Positions 32,998 to 41,834 of a stretch of 64,000 nucleotides of DNA are shown here, one piece after another. Every line of letters begins with the position of its first letter. Within the stretch, counting starts at the first letter, position 1. Both the position numbers and the translations under genes were made by a program. The DNA comes from Streptomyces sp. 135 (GTDB lineage Bacteria; Actinomycetota; Actinomycetes; Streptomycetales; Streptomycetaceae): positions 4,526,001 to 4,590,000 of the forward strand of contig NZ_CP075691.1 in NCBI RefSeq assembly GCF_020026305.1, written 5' to 3'. The notes beneath the pieces are model-generated. The model did not search any database. It was not told where the DNA came from and saw nothing but the letters and a program-made list of their open reading frames with translations.

Positions 32998-34267
32998 CCC
33001 GGGCGCCGTCGGCCGTGCTCGCCGCCTCGAAGCGGCCGTTCGCCTCCTGAGCGGTGCGGCGGGCGATGTCCAGGCCGAGGCCCGTGGAGCCCGCGCCGCT
33101 GGTGCCCCGGTCGGGGGAGGCGGTGCCGGGGAAGCCGGGGCCCTCGTCGGCGACGGTCAGCTCCGCCTCGCCGGAGGCGGTGCGGCGGACCGTGACGGTG
33201 AAGGGCGTGCGGTGGGGTGTGTGGTCGAGGACGTTGCCGATCAACGCGTCCAGGGCGGCGGCCAGTTCGTCGGCCGGTACCGGGACCGGGACCTCGTGGG
33301 CGGGCGTCGTGGTGCCGGTCGCGCGGTTCTGGTCCTCGGCCAAGGGCGCCCAGAAGGCGGCCCGTTCACGCGTCACCGCCGCCAGGTCCGCGCGCGGGGC
33401 CTCGCGCAGGGGGCGCCGCGCCTTGCGGATCACCTCGTCGACGCTGTGCTCAAGGGCGGCGACGTCCGCCGCGATGCGGTCCGCCTCGTCCGGGTCCCGC
33501 AGGGTCTCCGCGTCCAGGCGCAGCGCGGCGAGCGGGGTGCGCAGACGGTGGGCGAGATCGGCGGCGTTCTCCCGCTCGGCGGTGAGCAGTCCGTCGATGC
33601 GGGCCGCGAGGCGGTTCAGCTCACCCGCGATCAGGCGCAGCTCGGGCGGTCCCTCCTCGGTGGCCCGCGCCGTCAGGTCGCCCGCGGCCAGCCGGTCCGC
33701 CGTGCCGGCGAGGCGGCGGGTGGCGCCGACCAGCCGGGCGCCGAGCCGGTCGGCCAGCAGGAGCCCGAGGAGTACGAGACCCACGCCGATGCCCGCGAGG
33801 ACCAGCCAGGAGGCGAGCGTACCCGCGTACAACTGATGCTCGGTGAGCGTCACTTGGACCACCGCCGTGCCGTTCTTCGCGCCCTGCACGGGGACCAGGA
33901 CCAGGCGGCCGCCGGACTCGGGCTCATAGGTGAAGGCACGGCCGGTGCGGGCGAGGCGGACCGGGGCGGTGGCGGCGGCGCCCTTCTGGACGCGCGGCCC
34001 GATGACCGTGCCGTCGGCCAGGATCAGCGAAGTCCTGGGCAGATCCGGGCCGTTGACGCTCTCCACCGTCTGCTCGGCGGTCTCCCGCTCGCCGGCGGTG
34101 GCCAGCGCGGGCCCGAGGGCATGGGCCACCCACTGGGCGCGCGCGGTGGCCTCGGCCGTGGCGCGGTCGGCGGCGTGGGTGCGGGTCAGCAGGGTGAGGG
34201 GGACGAGGAGGGCGGTGAGGACGAGCGCCGTGGTCGCCGCCGTCAGGAGGAGGAGGCTGCGGCGCAT
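32915..34267 (-). CDS. Sensor histidine kinase (HAMP, HisKA)
   Basis: A 450-aa kinase: membrane segments at about 5-27 and 155-180 flank an extracytoplasmic sensor domain of about 130 residues; HAMP follows (RRLAGTADRLAAGDL), then the phosphoacceptor box ADLAHRLRTPLAALRLDA, an N-box (IGNVLDHTP) and ATP lid (DEGPGFPG, TGLGLDIARR). Its C-terminal 27 codons overlap the converging VTC gene. It overlaps the response regulator stop by one base (TGATG). Signal unknown. Confidence 0.9.
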   Translation of the reverse strand: MRRSLLLLTAATTALVLTALLVPLTLLTRTHAADRATAEATARAQWVAHALGPALATAGERETAEQTVESVNGPDLPRTSLILADGTVIGPRVQKGAAATAPVRLARTGRAFTYEPESGGRLVLVPVQGAKNGTAVVQVTLTEHQLYAGTLASWLVLAGIGVGLVLLGLLLADRLGARLVGATRRLAGTADRLAAGDLTARATEEGPPELRLIAGELNRLAARIDGLLTAERENAADLAHRLRTPLAALRLDAETLRDPDEADRIAADVAALEHSVDEVIRKARRPLREAPRADLAAVTRERAAFWAPLAEDQNRATGTTTPAHEVPVPVPADELAAALDALIGNVLDHTPHRTPFTVTVRRTASGEAELTVADEGPGFPGTASPDRGTSGAGSTGLGLDIARRTAQEANGRFEAASTADGARVTLTFPPAPETGTPGAGTPSAPPAPTC

Positions 34268-35004
34268 CAGTGCGTGTCCCCAGGGGCCCCGGGATCGTCC
34301 GGTGGCGGCTCGTCCGGAGGCGGCTCGCCCGGTGGTGTCAGCTTCACGCCCACCGTGCGGATCGTGTGCAGATAGCGGGGGCGCTGTGCCGTCTCGCCCA
34401 GCTTGCGGCGGAGCCAGGAGAGGTGGACGTCCACCGTCTTGTCGGCGCCGCCCAGGGGCTGCTGCCAGACCTCGGCGAGCAGTTCGCGGCGGGAGACGAC
34501 CTGGCCGGGGCGGCGGGCGAGGTGGGCGAGGAGGTCGAACTCGCGGGGCGTCAGGTCGATCGGCGCGCCGTCCAGGGTGACTTCGCGCGCCGCCGGGTCG
34601 ACGCGCAGACCGCCGACGCACAGCGGCTCCTCGGTCCCGCTCACGCCGAGCCGCCGCAGGACCGCCTTGACGCGGGCGTCCAACTGGGCGGCGCCGAAGG
34701 GTTTGACGATGTAGTCGTCGGCGCCCTGCTCCAGGACGGCCACCATTTCCGGCTCGTCGTCCCGGGCGGTCGCCACGATGACGGGGACGTCGCTGACCGC
34801 GCGCAGCATCCGCAGGACCTGCGCCCCGTCGACGTCCGGCAGGCCCAGGTCCAGGACCACCAGGTCGGGCCTGCTGGTGACGGCGGCGTCCAGGCCCGCC
34901 ATGCCGCTGGGCGCGGTGGCCACCGCGTGCCCCTTGTCGCGCAGGGCCCGTACCAGCGCGCCGCGGAGCTGGGGGTCGTCCTCGACGACGAGAAGATGCG
35001 CCAT
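34267..35004 (-). CDS. OmpR/PhoB-family response regulator
   Basis: A 245-aa regulator: receiver with DLVVLDLGLPDVDG (phosphoacceptor near residue 52) and a conserved Lys (YIVKPFG), then a winged-helix DNA-binding domain (LTPREFDLLAHLARRPGQVV, VDVHLSWLRRKLG, YLHTIRTVGVKL). Pro/Asp-rich C-terminal tail. First gene of the operon with the downstream kinase. A role in phosphate or polyphosphate control would suit the neighbouring VTC gene but is speculative. Confidence 0.92.
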   Translation of the reverse strand: MAHLLVVEDDPQLRGALVRALRDKGHAVATAPSGMAGLDAAVTSRPDLVVLDLGLPDVDGAQVLRMLRAVSDVPVIVATARDDEPEMVAVLEQGADDYIVKPFGAAQLDARVKAVLRRLGVSGTEEPLCVGGLRVDPAAREVTLDGAPIDLTPREFDLLAHLARRPGQVVSRRELLAEVWQQPLGGADKTVDVHLSWLRRKLGETAQRPRYLHTIRTVGVKLTPPGEPPPDEPPPDDPGAPGDTH

Positions 35005-35098
35005 ACAACCACCGTAGTCAGGGCCGGGATGCGGGCTGTGCCGGGGGCTTGTCGGGGTCTTGACCGGGCGTCAGGAAACGATGCGGCACAGTGGCGGG

Positions 35099-35605
35099 AT
35101 GAGGAAGTGGCGGAGCGCCGTCGTCACGGCGGCGTGGGTGGCCGTGGGCACGGCGGCGGGGGCGCTGGGCGCGTGGCAGCTGGCGGGGGCGGACAGCCGG
35201 GGCGACGTGGCGCACAGCCGCCCGCTGGACGAGGCGGCGGTGCGGAGGGCTCTGGCGAAGGCCTCGGAGTCACCAGCGGCACCGGAGAGGTCCCGTGGCG
35301 GCGACTCCACCCCACCGCGGAAGCCCACCGGGAAGCCGTCCGCTCCCGAGCGGTCCACCGTCCGGTTCACCGGCGGCGCGGCGACCGTGGAGTGCCGCGC
35401 GGACGGCACCGTCTTCCTCGTCTCCTGGAGCCCCGCCGACGGGTTCCACATCGACGACGACGTGGAGCGCGGCCCCGCGGCGGTCGCCCGCCTGGAGGCG
35501 GAGCCCGGTGACGACGACGAGCGGGACGACCTGCCGTACGAGATCCGCTGCGCGTCGGACGGCGTCCCGCACGCCAAGGTGACGGCAGACAGGGACGACG
35601 ACTGA
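35099..35605 (+). CDS. Hypothetical secreted or membrane-anchored protein
   Basis: A 168-aa protein with an N-terminal signal/anchor (VVTAAWVAVGTAAGALGAW, residues 7-25), a Ser/Pro-rich linker and a small acidic C-terminal domain containing two cysteines (VECRADGTVFLVSWSP, YEIRCASDG). The ATG at 35099 gives the best signal sequence; no classical lipobox. Divergent from the two-component genes. Function not recognised. Confidence 0.7.
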   Translation: MRKWRSAVVTAAWVAVGTAAGALGAWQLAGADSRGDVAHSRPLDEAAVRRALAKASESPAAPERSRGGDSTPPRKPTGKPSAPERSTVRFTGGAATVECRADGTVFLVSWSPADGFHIDDDVERGPAAVARLEAEPGDDDERDDLPYEIRCASDGVPHAKVTADRDDD

Positions 35606-35931
35606 GCCCCCCTCGGCAAAGCCATGGCGGCCCCCGACCGTGCGAGTGCGGCAGGCTGCGTCTGCCACGGACCGACCCGCCGTATGTCCGCGCCGGCCGC
35701 CCCCGCCATGCCACTGTCCCCCGTCGCTCCGTCACGACTGCGGCAGGCTGCCCCCGCCATGCGTCGCCACCGACTGCCTGGCCGTGCGTCTGCCACCGGC
35801 TGCCCGCCGCGCGACGGCCACCTGCCCGCCCCGGTAAGCCCCGGCCATGCGACACAGTGTCGGGTTCCGCTTCGCAGGCCAGACAGGACGCCCATGTCGT
35901 GTCCGGTGGGCGGACATTTACCCTCGGGCCC
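35606..35931. other. Gene-poor 326-bp region with degenerate repeats and a small palindrome
   Basis: No convincing gene. GCGGCAGGCTGC occurs twice (about 35649 and 35740), with neighbouring CTGCC/GCCATG phrases. CGACAC-A-GTGTCG at 35850-35862 is a perfect 6-bp inverted repeat about 70 bp before the aminotransferase start and could be an operator. Confidence 0.4.
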
Positions 35932-37290
35932 ATGACCCCTCAGCCGAACCCGCAGGCCGGCGCCGCCGTGAAGGCCGCGGACCGCGCACATGTCTTCCAC
36001 TCCTGGTCAGCCCAGGAGCTCATCGACCCGCCGGCCATCGCCGGCGCCGAGGGCTCGTACTTCTGGGACTACGACGGGAACCGCTACCTCGACTTCACCA
36101 GTGGCCTCGTCTACACCAACATCGGGTACCAGCACCCGAAGGTCGTCGCCGCGATCCAGGAGCAGGCGGCGACGATGACGACGTTCGCGCCCGCCTACGC
36201 CGTCGAGGCCCGCTCCGAGGCCGCACGCCTCATCGCCGAGCGGACCCCCGGCGACCTGGACAAGATCTTCTTCACCAACGGCGGCGCCGACGCCGTCGAG
36301 CACGCCGTCCGCATGGCCCGTCTGCACACGGGCCGCGCGAAGGTGCTCTCCGCCTACCGCTCGTACCACGGCGGCACCCAGCAGGCCATCAACATCACCG
36401 GTGACCCGCGGCGCTGGGCCTCCGACACCGGCTCGGCGGGCGTGGTCCGCTTCTGGGCGCCGTTCCTCTACCGCTCCCGCTTCTACGCGGAGAACGAGCG
36501 GCAGGAGTGCGAGCGTGCCCTCCAGCACCTGGAGGACACCATCGCCTTCGAGGGCCCGCAGACTGTCGCGGCGATCATCCTGGAGACCATCCCCGGCACC
36601 GCGGGCATCATGACGCCGCCGCCGGGCTACCTCGCGGGCGTCCGCGAGATCTGTGACCGGTACGGCATCGTCTTCATCCTCGACGAGGTCATGGCGGGCT
36701 TCGGGCGGACCGGCAAGTGGTTCGCCGTGGACCACTTCGAGGGCGTCGTACCGGACCTGATGACCTTCGCCAAGGGCGTCAACTCCGGTTACGTCCCGCT
36801 CGGCGGCGTCGCGATATCCGGCGCGGTCGCCGAGACCTTCGCCCGGCGCCCCTACCCGGGCGGGCTCACCTACTCCGGCCACCCCCTGGCCTGCGCCGCC
36901 GCCGTCGCCACGATCCACGTCATGGAGGACGAGGGCGTGCTCGACAACGCGGCCCGGCTCGGCGCGGAGCTGATCGGCCCCGGCCTCGCCGACCTCGCCG
37001 AGCGCCACCCGAGCGTCGGCGAGGTGCGCGGCGTCGGCATGTTCTGGGCCCTGGAACTGGTCAGGAACAGGGAGACCCGCGAGCCGCTGGTGCCCTACAA
37101 CGCCACGGGCGAGGCGAACGCCCCCATGGCGGCGTTCGGCGCCGCCGCGAAGAAGAACGGCCTGTGGCCGTTCATCAACATGAACCGCACGCACGTGGTC
37201 CCCCCGTGCACCATCACGGAATCCGAGGCCAAGGAGGGCCTCGCGGCCTTGGACGAGGCTCTGACGGCTGCGGACGAACACGTGGCGTAG
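35932..37290 (+). CDS. Class III (omega-type) PLP aminotransferase
   Basis: A 452-aa fold-type I aminotransferase. FTNGGADAVEHAVRMARLHT near residue 115, YHGGTQQAIN near 145, LDEVMAGFGRTG near 250 (PLP aspartate) and TFAKGVNSGYVPLGG near 280 (PLP lysine) are typical of the taurine-pyruvate/beta-alanine/omega-amino acid group, often labelled aspartate aminotransferase family. Amino donor and acceptor cannot be read. No operon partners; a repeat region follows. Confidence 0.9.
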   Translation: MTPQPNPQAGAAVKAADRAHVFHSWSAQELIDPPAIAGAEGSYFWDYDGNRYLDFTSGLVYTNIGYQHPKVVAAIQEQAATMTTFAPAYAVEARSEAARLIAERTPGDLDKIFFTNGGADAVEHAVRMARLHTGRAKVLSAYRSYHGGTQQAINITGDPRRWASDTGSAGVVRFWAPFLYRSRFYAENERQECERALQHLEDTIAFEGPQTVAAIILETIPGTAGIMTPPPGYLAGVREICDRYGIVFILDEVMAGFGRTGKWFAVDHFEGVVPDLMTFAKGVNSGYVPLGGVAISGAVAETFARRPYPGGLTYSGHPLACAAAVATIHVMEDEGVLDNAARLGAELIGPGLADLAERHPSVGEVRGVGMFWALELVRNRETREPLVPYNATGEANAPMAAFGAAAKKNGLWPFINMNRTHVVPPCTITESEAKEGLAALDEALTAADEHVA

Positions 37291-37374
37291 TTCCGTCTCG
37301 TGAGGGGGCGCGGCCCCCTCGGCCCCCGTGTCCCCGCCGCGTGCTGGGCGGGCTTTGATGCCCGGGGGTGAGCA

Positions 37375-37712
37375 CATGGCGTCGGCCCGCCCTCGCGGGT
37401 CGGCGCGCTCCCGTCCGCCCCTGTGCGCACCGCGCCCTGCCCGCCTCAGGCTGGGCGGTGCCCTGACTCCCTGCGGGGAGGGCGTGGGGCAGGCGGTCCC
37501 TTGCGGGTCGGCGCGCTCCCGTCCGCCCCTGTGCGCACCGCGCCCCGCCCGCCTCAGGCTGGGCGGTGCCTGCCCCTGCGGGGGAGGACGTGGCGCACGT
37601 CCGCCCCCGCGAGTCGGCACACGGCCCTCCGCCCCCGTGCCCCCGCGCGGCTTCAGGCTGGGCGGTGCCTGCCCCTGCGGGGGAGGACGTGGCGCACGTC
37701 CGCCCCCGAGTG
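37375..37712. repeat. Imperfect tandem repeat region (three units of about 100-108 bp)
   Basis: TCAGGCTGGGCGGTGCC recurs at about 37446, 37554 and 37653 (108 and 99 bp apart). Units 1-2 share a GGGTCGGCGCGCTCCCGTCC block; units 2-3 share TGCCCCTGCGGGGGAGGACG with CCCCTGCGGGGG hairpin potential. The surrounding 37291-37850 gap holds no convincing gene; open frames here are products of the repeat. Confidence 0.8.
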
Positions 37713-37784
37713 ACCATGTCCGCCGCCCCCGCCCGGCCCCCGGGGAAGAGCCGCCGCCGGGCCGGTGGTGGTCTCACCGCGTAG

Positions 37785-37827
37785 TCTGACGTGCTCGTAA
37801 GCGACCACGAGCGACGACCACGTCAGA
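37785..37827. promoter_or_regulatory. Nested inverted repeat upstream of the GntR gene
   Basis: TCTGACGTG (37785-37793) is the exact reverse complement of CACGTCAGA (37819-37827); inside, CTCGT (37794-37798) pairs with ACGAG (37807-37811). It lies 24 bp before the ATG and may be the GntR operator or a leader hairpin. Confidence 0.5.
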
Positions 37828-37850
37828 CCCCGCGGGGGAGGCCCACCACC

Positions 37851-38558
37851 ATGCCCGGACCCGACGGCCCCGCCGTCATCCGCAGCACGCTGCGCCAGCA
37901 GATCGCCGACGCCCTCCGCGACGAGGTCCTGGCCGGCCGTCTGGAGCCGGGGCAGGAGTTCACCGTCAAGGAGATCGCCGAGCAGTACGGCGTCTCCGCG
38001 ACCCCGGTCCGCGAGGCCCTGGTGAACCTCACGGCGCAGGGCCTCCTCGACGCCGACCAGCACCGCGGCTTCCGCGTCCACGAGCACACGCTGGACGACT
38101 ACCGCGGCATGCTGGAGGCCCGCGGCCTGGTGGCCGACGGCATGTTCCGCGAGCTCGTGGCGGAGGTGGCGAAGGGCGGGCCCCGCGACGACCTGGCCGA
38201 CGCCCTGCTCTCCGTACGCCGCCGAGGCGAGGAGGCCGCCCGCGCGGCCTGCGCCGGCGACCTGAACGTCCTGATCGGCTACGACCTCCGCTTCTGGCGC
38301 GAGCTGAGCGCCCTCTTCGGCAACCCCCACCTCTCCGACTTCCTGCACCGCCTGCGCGTGAAGTCCTGGGTCTGCGCCGTCACCCATCTGCGCCGCTGGA
38401 GCGAGGGCGGCGGCGGTGACCTGCGCGGGGCGCTCTGGTCCCGGCACACCGAGCTGGTCGACGCCCTGGTGCGCCGCGACCCGGCGGACGCCCACGCCAT
38501 CGTCAAGGAGTACAACGCGCACTCCCTGTCCCTCATCGAGCGGCTGGCCGCCGCATGA
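37851..38558 (+). CDS. GntR-family regulator (FadR/FCD-like)
   Basis: A 235-aa regulator. Winged helix at about residues 10-75 (QQIADALRDEVLAGRLEPGQ, EIAEQYGVSATPVREALVNL) and an all-helical FCD-type ligand domain (90-215) with possible metal-binding histidines (WSRHTELVDAL, NAHSLSLIERL). GGGGGAG precedes the ATG. It overlaps the glycosyltransferase gene by 4 nt, an unusual direct coupling of regulator and target, and a nested palindrome lies just upstream. Confidence 0.9.
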   Translation: MPGPDGPAVIRSTLRQQIADALRDEVLAGRLEPGQEFTVKEIAEQYGVSATPVREALVNLTAQGLLDADQHRGFRVHEHTLDDYRGMLEARGLVADGMFRELVAEVAKGGPRDDLADALLSVRRRGEEAARAACAGDLNVLIGYDLRFWRELSALFGNPHLSDFLHRLRVKSWVCAVTHLRRWSEGGGGDLRGALWSRHTELVDALVRRDPADAHAIVKEYNAHSLSLIERLAAA

Positions 38559-41062
38559 GCACGGACAGCCGCGTGGGCGCGGACATCGGCACCGCCATGG
38601 GCACCGACCTGACGGTCGTCGTCCCCGCGTACAACGAGGAACGGCGGCTCGGCCCCACCCTGGACGCCATCCGGGAGCACCTGGACGCCTCGGACCAAGG
38701 CGTCTGGGAGCTGATCGTGGTCGACGACGGCTCCACCGACCGCACCGCGGAGATCGCCGCCGAGGCGGCCGCCGCCGACCCGCGCGTCCATCTGCTGCGC
38801 GGCGAGCGCAACCGCGGCAAGGGCCACGCCCTGCGCCGCGGCGTCCTCGCCTCCTACGGCCGCCGCGTCCTGATCACCGACGCCGACCTCGCCGCGCCGA
38901 TAGAGGAGCTCGGCCACCTCGACAAGGCGCTCGCCGAGGGCCCCACCGCGGCGATCGGCTCCCGCGCCCGCCCCGGCGCGACCATCGGCGCCCACCAGCA
39001 CCGCCTGCGCGAGCTGCTCGGCCGCACCGGCAACTTCCTCATACGCTCGGTCGCCGTCCCCGGAATCCGCGACACCCAGTGCGGCTTCAAGCTCTTCGAC
39101 GGCGACCGTGCCCGCGAGGCCTTCGCCGCGTCCCGGCTGCGCGGCTGGGGCATAGACGTCGAGATACTCCAGTACTTCCGCCGGGCGGGCTGGCCGGTCG
39201 CCGAGGTGCCCGTGCGCTGGTCCCACCAGGAGGGCTCGAAGGTGCGCCCCCTGGACTACGTGAGGGTCCTCGCCGAACTGACCGCCCTCAAGGCCCGCGC
39301 GGTCCGCCGCGCCGACCTCCTGGTCACGCTCTGCTTCCTGGCCCTGTCGTTCGCCCTGTACTCGGGCCGCTGGACGTCACCGGACCACCGCTACCTGATC
39401 GACTCCATGCAGGACCAGAACCAGTGGGAGTGGTTCTTCGCGGTGACGGCCGAGAACGTCCGCCATCTCGACAACCCGCTGTTCACCACCCTCCAGAACT
39501 TCCCCGACGGCGTGAACCTCATGGCCAACACGGTCATGCTCGGCCTCTCCGTCCCCCTCGCCCCCGTCACCTGGCTCTTCGGCCCCGCCCTCGCCCTGAA
39601 CGTGGCGATGACCGGCGGCCTCGCCGCCACCGCCGTCGCCTGGTACCGGCTGATCGTCAAACGGCTCGTCCCGCACCGGGGCGCCGCCGCCGTCGGAGCG
39701 GGCCTCGCCGCCTTCGCGCCCCCGATGATCAGCCACGCCAACGCCCACCCGAACTTCATCGTCCTGTTCATGATCCCGCTGATCATCGACAGGGCGCTGC
39801 GGCTCTGCGAGGGCACCCGTGTCGTCCGCGACGGCGTCGTCCTCGGCCTCTGCACGACGTACCAGATCTTCCTGGGCGAGGAGCCGCTGCTGCTCGCCGC
39901 GCTCGGCATGCTGCTCTTCGCCGCCGCCTACGCCGTCGTACGCCGGGACGTGGCACGCACCTCCTGGCGCCCGCTCGCCCGCGGCCTCGGCATCGCCCTC
40001 GCGGTCACCCTCCCGCTGGTCGCCTTTCCCCTGTACTGGCAGTTCTTCGGCCCGCAGAGCTACAAGAGCGTCCTGCACGGCGACCACGCGAACAACAGCC
40101 CGCTCGCCTTCCTCTCCTTCGCCGAACGCTCGCTGGCGGGCGGCAAGGACACCGCCGACGCCCTCGCGATGAACCCCACCGAGCAGAACGCCTTCTACGG
40201 CTGGCCACTCATCGCGCTCACCTTCGCCGTCGTCGTACGGCTGTGGGAGCACGCGGTGGTCAAGGCGCTCGCCGCCACGGTGCTCGGCGCCGCCCTGCTC
40301 TCGCTCGGCCAGAAGTTCCGCGTCCCGCTCACCGACGTCGTCCTGCCGGGACCGTGGGCGCTGCTCTCCGACCGGCCGCTCTTCGAGTCCGTCATCGAGT
40401 CGCGTGTGGGCATGGTGTGCGCCCCGGCGCTCGGCATGCTCCTCGCACTGGCCCTCGCCCGCCTGCTGGCACCCCGGCCCGCTCCCGCGTACGACGACGC
40501 TCCCACGTACGAAGGCGCTCCCGCGTACGAGGGTCTGGGCGCCGCCCGGTACGCGGGCCTCGCGGCCGTCGCCGTCGCCCTGCTGCCGATCGTGCCGGCG
40601 CCGCTGAAGGCCGTGGACCGCGTGGAGGTGCCGCCGTACATCGCGCAGGGCACCTGGCGCGACCACCTGGGGAAGGACGAGACGCTCGTACCGATCCCCG
40701 TGCCGGACGCCGCCCACGCCGAGGCCCTGCACTGGCAGACCACCGCCGGCCTGGGCTTCCGGCTGCCCGGCGGCTACTTCAACGGCCCCTGGGGCCCGGA
40801 CCGCGTCGGCATCTACGGCCCCTCGCCCCGCAACACCTCGAACCTCCTGCGCCAGGTCAGCGAGAGCGGCCGTATCCCGCAGGTCACCCCCGCCTGGCGC
40901 GCGGCGGCCCGCGAGGACCTGAAGTTCTGGAAGGCGGGCGTCCTCGTCCTGCCCCCGCAGCCGAACGACGGCCAGCTGCGCACGACCGTGGACGCACTCG
41001 TCGGCCGCCCGGGACAGTGGGTGAACGGCGTGTGGGTATGGGACCTGCACGGGGGCAGCTAG
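38555..41062 (+). CDS. GT2/GT-C fusion glycosyltransferase
   Basis: An 835-aa fusion. Residues 15-250 are a dolichyl-phosphate-glucose-synthase-like GT2 domain (VVVPAYNEERRL, VVDDGSTD, TDADLAAP, CGFKLFDGDRAREA). Residues about 255-680 hold roughly ten membrane segments resembling a GT-C, lipid-linked-sugar-using transferase. The extracytoplasmic C-terminal part (about 690-835) is soluble. One chain could thus make a polyprenyl-phosphate sugar inside and transfer it outside. YDDAPTYEGAPAYEG marks a repetitive linker near 645. It is co-transcribed with a GntR regulator. Acceptor unknown. Confidence 0.85.
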   Translation: MSTDSRVGADIGTAMGTDLTVVVPAYNEERRLGPTLDAIREHLDASDQGVWELIVVDDGSTDRTAEIAAEAAAADPRVHLLRGERNRGKGHALRRGVLASYGRRVLITDADLAAPIEELGHLDKALAEGPTAAIGSRARPGATIGAHQHRLRELLGRTGNFLIRSVAVPGIRDTQCGFKLFDGDRAREAFAASRLRGWGIDVEILQYFRRAGWPVAEVPVRWSHQEGSKVRPLDYVRVLAELTALKARAVRRADLLVTLCFLALSFALYSGRWTSPDHRYLIDSMQDQNQWEWFFAVTAENVRHLDNPLFTTLQNFPDGVNLMANTVMLGLSVPLAPVTWLFGPALALNVAMTGGLAATAVAWYRLIVKRLVPHRGAAAVGAGLAAFAPPMISHANAHPNFIVLFMIPLIIDRALRLCEGTRVVRDGVVLGLCTTYQIFLGEEPLLLAALGMLLFAAAYAVVRRDVARTSWRPLARGLGIALAVTLPLVAFPLYWQFFGPQSYKSVLHGDHANNSPLAFLSFAERSLAGGKDTADALAMNPTEQNAFYGWPLIALTFAVVVRLWEHAVVKALAATVLGAALLSLGQKFRVPLTDVVLPGPWALLSDRPLFESVIESRVGMVCAPALGMLLALALARLLAPRPAPAYDDAPTYEGAPAYEGLGAARYAGLAAVAVALLPIVPAPLKAVDRVEVPPYIAQGTWRDHLGKDETLVPIPVPDAAHAEALHWQTTAGLGFRLPGGYFNGPWGPDRVGIYGPSPRNTSNLLRQVSESGRIPQVTPAWRAAAREDLKFWKAGVLVLPPQPNDGQLRTTVDALVGRPGQWVNGVWVWDLHGGS

Positions 41063-41155
41063 CGCGCCCCGGGCACGACTACGCTGCCTGCACGCGAGGC
41101 AACGCACGGCTGCGTACGACGCACGTACCGTCCGACCTGACCCGAGGAGTCCTTC

Positions 41156-41806
41156 TTGGCCTGCGACCTGTGGCTGGTCCCGCTCGTCGATGTGTTGTGC
41201 CACAGTCCCGACAACCCCTTCGCGGAAGAACTCGCCGTCTACGACAAGGCGTTGCACGAGGCGGGTTTCCCGCCGGTCCCCGTCTTCTCCTACATGCCGG
41301 GCCTGTCCGGCGACGTCGCCCCGGTCGCGGGCTTCGACTACGACGCGCTGCACTTCCTGCGCCGCGCCTACCTCCTGCGCATCTGCGGCCTTGAGGTCAC
41401 GCCGGTCGACGAACTGGGCGGCGACTACGAACAGTTGCTGGAGATGTTCGACGCCACGGCCCAGCAGTCGCACCTGGTCTGGCACTACGACCACGCGGGT
41501 GCGTACGTCCCCGTGGACTTCCCCGCGCCGCTGTCCAACGAGGAACTCCTGGCGGGCGGCGGCCCGTTGGGCTCCTCCCAGGCACTCCTGCGCGAGCTGG
41601 AGTTCGTGGCCCCGTCCATCGGCATCGACCCGGCGAACCCCCCGGTGGCCCCGACCCCACCCGCGGCCCCCACCTCCCTGGAGGAGCCGGCGGCCCCGAT
41701 CCCTGTGGACGAGAGCCCCTACGCCAGGGAGCGCCACGTCTGGCTTGGCCTGCACGCGGCCACGACCCGGAGCCTGGCACAGGGATCGATGATCATCTAC
41801 AGCTGA
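41156..41806 (+). CDS. Conserved hypothetical protein
   Basis: A 216-aa soluble protein starting at TTG 41156, which has a well-placed GAGGAG RBS 7 nt upstream. CDLWLVPLVDVLCHSPDNPF and LRRAYLLRICGLEVTPVDEL look conserved-type; the region 160-190 is Pro/Ala-rich. No catalytic motif recognised. It follows the fusion glycosyltransferase by 93 bp and converges with the SLATT gene. Seems to be a Streptomyces-specific family. Confidence 0.7.
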   Translation: MACDLWLVPLVDVLCHSPDNPFAEELAVYDKALHEAGFPPVPVFSYMPGLSGDVAPVAGFDYDALHFLRRAYLLRICGLEVTPVDELGGDYEQLLEMFDATAQQSHLVWHYDHAGAYVPVDFPAPLSNEELLAGGGPLGSSQALLRELEFVAPSIGIDPANPPVAPTPPAAPTSLEEPAAPIPVDESPYARERHVWLGLHAATTRSLAQGSMIIYS

Positions 41807-41834
41807 GGGTCACGGCTGTCGGGGAAGAGGCCCG

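Noticed and set aside
37328..37789. Open frames within the 37.4-37.7 kb repeats
   Set aside because: Low-complexity translations of a GC-rich tandem repeat, with no RBS or family resemblance.
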